Shown one piece after another: positions 58,372-64,000 of a stretch of 64,000 nt of DNA. The translations under genes were made by a program, and so were the position numbers. This stretch comes from RGIG9379 sp031553005 (lineage in GTDB: Bacteria > Bacteroidota > Bacteroidia > Bacteroidales > Paludibacteraceae): NCBI GenBank assembly GCA_031553005.1, contig JAVBMA010000001.1, positions 1-64,000 of the forward strand, written 5' to 3'. The notes beneath the pieces are model-generated. The model worked only from the letters and a program-made list of their open reading frames with translations. It searched no databases and was not told where the DNA came from. Position 1 is the first letter of the stretch, and each line of letters begins with the position of its first letter.

Positions 58372-60075
58372 TTAGAAATTGTTTTTTAAGACATTTTTCA
58401 TTGTTTTCACGATAGGTTTTGCGAACTTAGCAAAGTTACTCTTTGTAGATAGCGTTTTTATTTGCTGATAAGCTTCACTTTCGTCTTCTGTCTTTGTAAA
58501 AACCTCAAAAAGCATTGGTTTTTCTGTCATTTCATTTGTTATAAACCGGCGATAAACTTGCTCAAATTCCTCTTTGTTTGACGCTGTTAGATATTCAAAT
58601 CCGAGATTTGTTGCATAATTCTTAATTAATTTGGTGGATAGATTACCAAAATGACCACGAGCGGCTATAAACCGATCAACGTCTTCGCCATAAGCTATGC
58701 CTGAATTTTTGAATTCTTGTCCCAATCCATTATTAATAATTAATATTCTGAGATTTCGAGAAATATCTCGGTTGCCCAAGCTATTCATATCATAAAAGAA
58801 TAGCAAGTCTCCAAAAACGCCAAAATATAATTTATTTCTATTAAAAAACGAAGCACCAATTAGCGAAGACATGCCTCCGTCAATGCCAAATCCACCAGTG
58901 TTACAATAAGACATAATAGAATTGGGTACTTCAAAATAATTCCATGAACGCAGACTATTTCTTATACCAAGATGAAGGACAGAATTTTCAGGAAGAACAG
59001 AAGACAACCGCTTTGCAACCCACATGTTAGAGAACGGAAGTTCAGGCAATGTGTTTAAAAGATTATTATATTTCTCTAAATAGAAAGAATGAAGCATATT
59101 TTCTTTTTCTTCTTTTTCTGTTGTGTAATACTTAAAAAAGTCAAGTTCTGACATTTGAAATATATTATGTGTCCTTTTAAAGGTATCTCGTATTTCACCA
59201 TCTTCATTTATACGCCACATTACTTTCCCTTTTAAAATTGACGAAGAAACATATCCAATATGTATTAACATATCAATTCCCAATTCGTCTTTTGTATCAT
59301 ATTGTTCTGTTATGAGAGGGAATAGTATTCTATATTTACCCTTGTAGTTGCTTGTATGGTCGCAAAAAACGACGGCATTGTAAATACGACAAAAACGATC
59401 TACAGCATTTGCTAATTCATTACTCCATTTCACATGTGCACCAACAAATATTCCGATTTTTCCATTTGGGATATCTGGTAATTTATCGCCGATGCAATAA
59501 TGTTCAATTTTTCTAACTGGGGCTATCTCCTTGGTTGAAAAATCGTTACTGTATAATACAGGAAGATTAATATGACAAGGTCCACCTCCATTCTTTTTCA
59601 AACCCCAAATAGCTTTGTTAACTTTTATCATACAGTCCCATTCGTCTTCTTCACAACGCACAGATTGCACATAAACGCTAACATTGGCAATGTCATTTGG
59701 AATGCTACTTCTGTCTGTTTGTTGATTTACATAATGTCCAACAAGTGCATTACTTCTACAACAAGTTATTGCTAAAATAGGCAATTTCCGATAATACGCC
59801 TCTGTCAACCCAGGCATGTAATTACGAGCAGACGTTGCGCCAGTACATGTTATGACTACAGTTTCGCCAGATTCTGCCGCAATTCCACAAGCAATGTATG
59901 CTGCAGAGCGTTCATCAATTGATGAGTATAATTCAAAATAAGGGTCGTGTTGCAAACTTGCTACAATAGCTATATTCGTATAACCAGGCGAGGTAACAAT
60001 TTTTTTTATTCCATGAGCCTTTAATAATGATATAACTATTTGAACATTTCTTTCGGTTGTATAATAAGTACTCAT
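58372..60075 (-). CDS. MenD-like thiamine-pyrophosphate enzyme (first copy)
   Basis: This 567-residue paralogue of the gene at 54272 has the same layout: SPGYTNIAI (29-37), SIDERSAAYIACG with Glu 55, FGDLLFFYDMNS and INNGLGQEF. The MenD SPGSR arginine is replaced here (SPGYT), so its substrate pocket likely differs from both MenD and the other copy. Its ATG overlaps the wzx stop by 4 nt. Confidence 0.82.
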   Translation of the reverse strand: MSTYYTTERNVQIVISLLKAHGIKKIVTSPGYTNIAIVASLQHDPYFELYSSIDERSAAYIACGIAAESGETVVITCTGATSARNYMPGLTEAYYRKLPILAITCCRSNALVGHYVNQQTDRSSIPNDIANVSVYVQSVRCEEDEWDCMIKVNKAIWGLKKNGGGPCHINLPVLYSNDFSTKEIAPVRKIEHYCIGDKLPDIPNGKIGIFVGAHVKWSNELANAVDRFCRIYNAVVFCDHTSNYKGKYRILFPLITEQYDTKDELGIDMLIHIGYVSSSILKGKVMWRINEDGEIRDTFKRTHNIFQMSELDFFKYYTTEKEEKENMLHSFYLEKYNNLLNTLPELPFSNMWVAKRLSSVLPENSVLHLGIRNSLRSWNYFEVPNSIMSYCNTGGFGIDGGMSSLIGASFFNRNKLYFGVFGDLLFFYDMNSLGNRDISRNLRILIINNGLGQEFKNSGIAYGEDVDRFIAARGHFGNLSTKLIKNYATNLGFEYLTASNKEEFEQVYRRFITNEMTEKPMLFEVFTKTEDESEAYQQIKTLSTKSNFAKFAKPIVKTMKNVLKNNF

Positions 60076-61610
60076 ATTTGATTTAATTTCATTTTTTCAG
60101 ATATAAATTTCTTTACATACGTTCGCTCGGACTTTGTCATTCCTATAAAATAAATAACCGATATTGAAGATATAACGCTAATTATTGATATCACAATAAA
60201 ATGTATAATGCCTTCTAGTGGTAGTTGCATTTTTATAAGTAATGGTAAAACCATTGACAGAAGACCAATACCAACAGAAACAAATAATACATTTTTGCAG
60301 TATTTCATTATGGGAAAATTAATTAATCGTTTTACTAACCACAGCCGTGCTATTGTTTTAATAATAGAAATTATAATCATTGTATAAAAAGCATAGTAGG
60401 GCGAAAAACCCCAGCGAAACAACAAATAGATAATCGGTACATTCAACGCCGCCATAGTCCCAAGAACAAATTGATACAAAGCGATTCTACCTGTTGCATG
60501 AGCAGTGGTCATTAGGGGGGTTGCCATAGCATTAATTATTCCGTCTAAAATAATTAACCGTGTAAAAATCACTACATACTCAGGTACTTGCCCTAACCAT
60601 AATTGCACCACAAATTCTGTTTCGAGTAGAATAGGCATTGCTACAAAAAGCATCAGGTAAAACGAAAAACGTGAAGAACGAATTACCAAATCGAACATAT
60701 TATTTAAATTACCTTCCGCATAATACTTGGTAATTTGTGGTCGTGTTGCAGTGTAAAAATTGGTGAAAAATTGATGAATTGCAGCTTCTATCTGCACAGC
60801 AAGGCCACGTGCTGCATTTACCACCGGACCAAAAAACAAATTCAGCAAGATATTTACTCCCTGACCACTCGCCATATTAGTAACTGAACTAAATAAATTC
60901 CAACCGGAATAAGTAGAAAGTTCCTTAAACAATGCTTTGTCCCATACCCAGCGGTATTTACATTCTTCAAATTTCACGATACAATATTGACGATATATTG
61001 CCGTAATAATAAGGGATACAAGCATTATACCTGCCCCGTATACAATAAGTTTATCATAGGCAAATACATAAACTAAATACGCTACACCAAGTTTCAATAT
61101 ACCTTCTAAAATTGATACATAGGCAAACGCATTCATCTTTTCATGAGCAATAATACTTGCATTATATGGATTTGTAAGCAAAGAACTAATAACGGCTATA
61201 ATTGAAAATTGATATATCCAATTTGCCGCGACCATTCTATCTGCCGGAATAACCAATTTAGCATTTAAAAACCATAACCCGACAGTTTCTGCTAAAATCA
61301 CAAAAATCAATGCCAACAGCAAATAAATAGAAAAACTTACGCTAAAAACCGTTTTGAGCCGAGCATAATCTTTCCGCCCCAATTCAAAAGTCAAATATCG
61401 TTGAGACGCCACAGCCATTGCACTATTAAGCATACCCATCATTGCCACAACGCCTCCTACTACATTATATACGCCGTAGTCTGTTACACCCAATGCCTTC
61501 AATATCACCCGCGAAGTAAAAAGCGAAACACCCATAATAATAATCATACGAAAATACAAAAACATCGTATTTTTCGCTATACGCTTATTATTTTCGGAAG
61601 TTTGGGACAT
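60072..61610 (-). CDS. Polysaccharide flippase Wzx-like
   Basis: This 512-residue integral membrane protein has about 12-14 segments and the MOP-superfamily start (RIAKNTMFLYFRMIIIMGVS, then LFTSRVILKALGVTDYGVYN). NPYNASIIAHEKMNAFAYVS and QFFTNFYTATRPQITKYYAE are typical of Bacteroidetes O-unit flippases. It moves lipid-linked repeat units across the inner membrane. It is coupled to the first MenD-like gene. Confidence 0.9.
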   Translation of the reverse strand: MSQTSENNKRIAKNTMFLYFRMIIIMGVSLFTSRVILKALGVTDYGVYNVVGGVVAMMGMLNSAMAVASQRYLTFELGRKDYARLKTVFSVSFSIYLLLALIFVILAETVGLWFLNAKLVIPADRMVAANWIYQFSIIAVISSLLTNPYNASIIAHEKMNAFAYVSILEGILKLGVAYLVYVFAYDKLIVYGAGIMLVSLIITAIYRQYCIVKFEECKYRWVWDKALFKELSTYSGWNLFSSVTNMASGQGVNILLNLFFGPVVNAARGLAVQIEAAIHQFFTNFYTATRPQITKYYAEGNLNNMFDLVIRSSRFSFYLMLFVAMPILLETEFVVQLWLGQVPEYVVIFTRLIILDGIINAMATPLMTTAHATGRIALYQFVLGTMAALNVPIIYLLFRWGFSPYYAFYTMIIISIIKTIARLWLVKRLINFPIMKYCKNVLFVSVGIGLLSMVLPLLIKMQLPLEGIIHFIVISIISVISSISVIYFIGMTKSERTYVKKFISEKMKLNQI

Positions 61611-61778
61611 TTTATCTTAAATATAATAGTTATTCAGCCTCAATATGCGTGTATACTGTGTTATAAACAGGTAATCCATCATTCCAAAATTGTCAATTAA
61701 GCAAGGCTTCGCCAATATCGGAAACAGATCCGATACACATGAAAAAATATTCAATTCTTCTATTCTCAAAATAAGACA

Positions 61779-61832
61779 CAAAAATCTGTTTAATTTTTTC
61801 ACTTATTTATCATCAATGAAAAATTAAACAGA
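61779..61832 (-). terminator. Terminator or attenuator between wzc and wzx
   Basis: Minus-strand arms TCTGTTTAATTTTTCA and TGAAAAAATTAAACAGA (61817-61832 and 61784-61800) pair, with a 16-nt loop, and are followed by TTTTTG. It lies in the 243-nt gap after wzc, inside what otherwise looks like one transcription unit. The rest of that gap holds no gene. Confidence 0.65.
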
Positions 61833-61853
61833 CTCTAAATCTATATTAAAATG

Positions 61854-64000
61854 TTATACTTCTCCGTAAGTCCCGTACCGTCCGTACCGTCCATACCGTC
61901 CATACCGTCCATAATTACCCACCGAATCAGATATTTTCACGCCATTAACAACTATTGATACACGTGGTAGCTTCTCTTCATCTGAAGCTTCATTGATCAT
62001 TTCAAACAGACCTTTGTTTGTATAATTAGCACGACAAACATATAGTGTCATGTCGCCTATTCGCGATAGAACCAACGTATCGATAACCGCCCCGATAGGC
62101 GCCGTATCAATTATAATATAATCATAAAAATCTCTTTGCTGTTCTATCAGTCTATCCAATGCCTCTTTCGACAATAACTCCGCCGGATTGGGAGGCGTTA
62201 TACCGGCAAAGATGACATCTAAATGTGTATATCCCGGCACTTTATGTGTGATGTTTTTTACCTCTTTTTCCGAACCAACAATATAATCGACCAATCCTAC
62301 TTTAGAAGGAAGTACAAAAGCGTCTTTCAGGCGTGGATTACGGATATCCATACCAATCAACAGCACTTTTTTGTTTAATAACGCAAAACTTTTCGCAATA
62401 TTAGTTGAAATAAATGTTTTTCCCTCTCCCGGCACAGACGAAGTAACTAATATTACCTTTTTGTCGGGATTATCAAGCATGAAACAGATATTTGTGCGTA
62501 ATGACCGGAAATACTCGGTAGAAATACGTTTATCTTCTCCTGCCTCGTTATCGACTAAAGGAATCTCGCCCAATATCGGCAGCTTTGTCAGTCCTTCTCT
62601 CTGAATTTCCGCCCGGGAGTCAAAGTGTACCTTTAAAAGATCTTTCAAATAGATCACTCCGGCCGGAATCAAAACTGAAAGAAAAAATGCTCCGAAAAGA
62701 ATTACCATTTTGCGAGGAGAAACAGGAGCAGAATCGGCCAGCGTCTCATCTATAATTTTCGCTTTATTAGTGGTAGCAGCCATAGCCAATGCATTTTCTT
62801 CACGTTTTTGCAATAGCATCAAGAATAACGCAGACTGAATCTGGCGTTGACGGTCTATCTCCACATATACCCGTTCCTGAGTCGGAACATTTCCAATTTG
62901 TTGCCTGAACTTGCTCGCTTGTTTGTTCAGGTTTTCCCGGGTAACCAGCAAACTGGACTCTATATTTTTAACCAAAGCTTGTATATTATCCGACAACGAA
63001 CTAATCAACAGGCTTTGATTTACCACTACCGGGTTCTTTTCGGAAGTTGTACGGAGCAACCTGTTTCGCTCAAGCAGCAGTTCATTGTATTTATTGATCT
63101 GGGATAACAATCCGGCATCTGAAATTCCGATATTAGTAGGAATTACAGCTTCAAAGTTCTCAGACTTATCAAGATACTCTCTTAAGTAACGAATTAAATT
63201 GAGTTGTGTTTCATTTTCAACTTTCTTGCGTTCGTATTCTGTATTCTCGCGCAAAAAAAGCTCCGAATTGGCTTTTATCTCAGTTATTCCTTCTTTCTTT
63301 TTATAATTCTCTATCTCCAATTCGGTATTTCCTAACTCCTTACCAATAAGAGTGACCCTCTCTTCTATAAACTCGGCTGTCCGCTGGGCTATTTTGTTTT
63401 TGTCGTCGGTAGCAGTCATATTATATCTCTCAATCAATTGATTCAGAAAATCTTCTCCCCGGCGAGGATTCGTATTTTTCAGATCGAGTTTAACAACAGA
63501 AGAAGTCTTACTTGTCGGAGCTACGGTAAGGCTGCCCAAATAAGATTTAGCCATATTGATCGGTTTTAAAATAGTGATTTCCATCTCAGAGATATCATGT
63601 TCTTTCATATCCAAAGATTTCGATATCAAGATTTTCCCGTAAGGAGTCTCAAGTGTAATAGGAAAAGCTGTATATACTCCGGAAAATAGCTCATCCCGAT
63701 CTATTTCTTCCAAAATTAGGGAGATCTGCTCTGTCTCCAAATCTTTCAATGTAATCCGTAACGGATAGATAATTTCGTCAGCGTTAAACATCGAGACATC
63801 TACCGATACCGGAGAGGTCTTGTATAAACTCGTTTTTTTCAAAAAACCATTCTCGGTATAGCCAACGTACAATTCCAGGTCTTTTATTACATCTCTTATC
63901 AAAGATCTTGATTTCAATACTTCGATCTCATTATCCGTACTTGTATTTCCCATTACATTCATCCCGGTAAAGAGGCTTAACTCGTCGGATAATCCTCCAC
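61854..64000 (-). CDS. Wzc-like polysaccharide co-polymerase and tyrosine kinase, partial
   Basis: The gene runs past the right window edge; the open frame continues upstream of the Met at 63962 (GGLSDELSLFTG), so about 715 residues are visible and the N-terminal membrane part is missing. The visible portion has a long coiled-coil periplasmic region (about 180-400), a membrane segment (LFGAFFLSVLIPAGVIYL), Walker A SSVPGEGKTFIS, Walker A' LIGMDIRNPR and a C-terminal tyrosine cluster YGRYGRYGRYGRYGTYGEV. It controls chain length through autophosphorylation. Confidence 0.93.
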   Translation of the reverse strand, partial: GGLSDELSLFTGMNVMGNTSTDNEIEVLKSRSLIRDVIKDLELYVGYTENGFLKKTSLYKTSPVSVDVSMFNADEIIYPLRITLKDLETEQISLILEEIDRDELFSGVYTAFPITLETPYGKILISKSLDMKEHDISEMEITILKPINMAKSYLGSLTVAPTSKTSSVVKLDLKNTNPRRGEDFLNQLIERYNMTATDDKNKIAQRTAEFIEERVTLIGKELGNTELEIENYKKKEGITEIKANSELFLRENTEYERKKVENETQLNLIRYLREYLDKSENFEAVIPTNIGISDAGLLSQINKYNELLLERNRLLRTTSEKNPVVVNQSLLISSLSDNIQALVKNIESSLLVTRENLNKQASKFRQQIGNVPTQERVYVEIDRQRQIQSALFLMLLQKREENALAMAATTNKAKIIDETLADSAPVSPRKMVILFGAFFLSVLIPAGVIYLKDLLKVHFDSRAEIQREGLTKLPILGEIPLVDNEAGEDKRISTEYFRSLRTNICFMLDNPDKKVILVTSSVPGEGKTFISTNIAKSFALLNKKVLLIGMDIRNPRLKDAFVLPSKVGLVDYIVGSEKEVKNITHKVPGYTHLDVIFAGITPPNPAELLSKEALDRLIEQQRDFYDYIIIDTAPIGAVIDTLVLSRIGDMTLYVCRANYTNKGLFEMINEASDEEKLPRVSIVVNGVKISDSVGNYGRYGRYGRYGRYGTYGEV
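61860..61918 (-). repeat. 9-bp tandem repeat in the wzc tyrosine cluster
   Basis: About four copies of TATGGACGG (Y-G-R) in tandem encode the C-terminal tyrosine cluster of the kinase. In-frame 9-bp units could change copy number by slippage without breaking the frame. Confidence 0.8.

Noticed and set aside
54272..60075. A phosphonate pathway (phosphonopyruvate decarboxylase)
   Set aside because: The TPP proteins are full three-domain MenD-like enzymes, and no PEP mutase is present in the window.
61617..61802. Small ORF between wzc and wzx
   Set aside because: It overlaps the terminator hairpin and has no family similarity.
63960..63962. Met at 63962 as the start of wzc
   Set aside because: The frame stays open and family-like (GGLSDELSLFTG) up to the window edge, so the true start is outside.

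Overview
This window reads as the chromosome of a Bacteroidales bacterium (Bacteroidetes), AT-rich, genus not determined. The evidence is the Bacteroidetes -7 promoter element (TAnnTTTG) ahead of many genes, family-specific proteins (DUF1599, DUF4296, DUF2027-Smr, a one-cysteine DksA-like protein, a long LspA, an HxGH variant in IleS), and almost no Shine-Dalgarno sequences.

Layout. Positions 1-200 carry a strong promoter and leader pointing left, probably for an rRNA operon outside the window. 275-16513 is mostly housekeeping: recG-ispD, tpiA, a DoxX protein, a PagL-like enzyme, tRNA-Lys, an M23/LysM peptidase, ndk, an Smr protein, queA, a split ChrA pair, a LuxR-type regulator, lspA and a DksA-like gene. 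16737-20537 is ileS, whose reading frame contains an in-frame insertion of a DUF559 (VSR-like PD-(D/E)XK) nuclease domain, bounded on the DNA by 31-nt inverted repeats. 21015-27551 holds lipoproteins, lpxH, a MIP18-type Fe-S factor, cls and ribD. 27982-30816 is a large sacsin/GHKL ATPase. 31092-40174 is again housekeeping (LOG, TPR, def, ruvX, metA, U32 peptidase, rpsF-rpsR-rplI, DedA, rubrerythrin, MORN).

40482-64000 is one leftward capsule/exopolysaccharide locus. In transcription order it encodes Wzc (cut by the window edge), Wzx flippase, a MenD-like TPP enzyme, an SDR epimerase, a pyruvyl transferase, a second MenD-like enzyme, a second pyruvyl transferase, Wzy, GT2, an FrhB-like Fe-S protein, a third pyruvyl transferase, GT2, a TagD-like cytidylyltransferase, an acetyltransferase, LicD, a capsular glycosyltransferase, a DUF1972 glycosyltransferase, UDP-glucose dehydrogenase and GDP-mannose dehydratase. 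Precursors (Ugd, Gmd, TagD) feed glycosyltransferases and modifying enzymes (LicD, pyruvyl and acetyl transferases); Wzx, Wzy and Wzc export and polymerise the chain.

The intergenic DNA is rich in repeats: three copies of a ~115-125 bp hairpin repeat, a repeat pair around ribD, an inverted pair about 3.6 kb apart, a C/G-rich palindrome family, and many tracts made of one short word reiterated on both strands. One such tract forms a palindrome that contains both divergent promoters of ruvX and metA. The most unusual object is the palindrome-bounded nuclease domain living inside the essential ileS reading frame.
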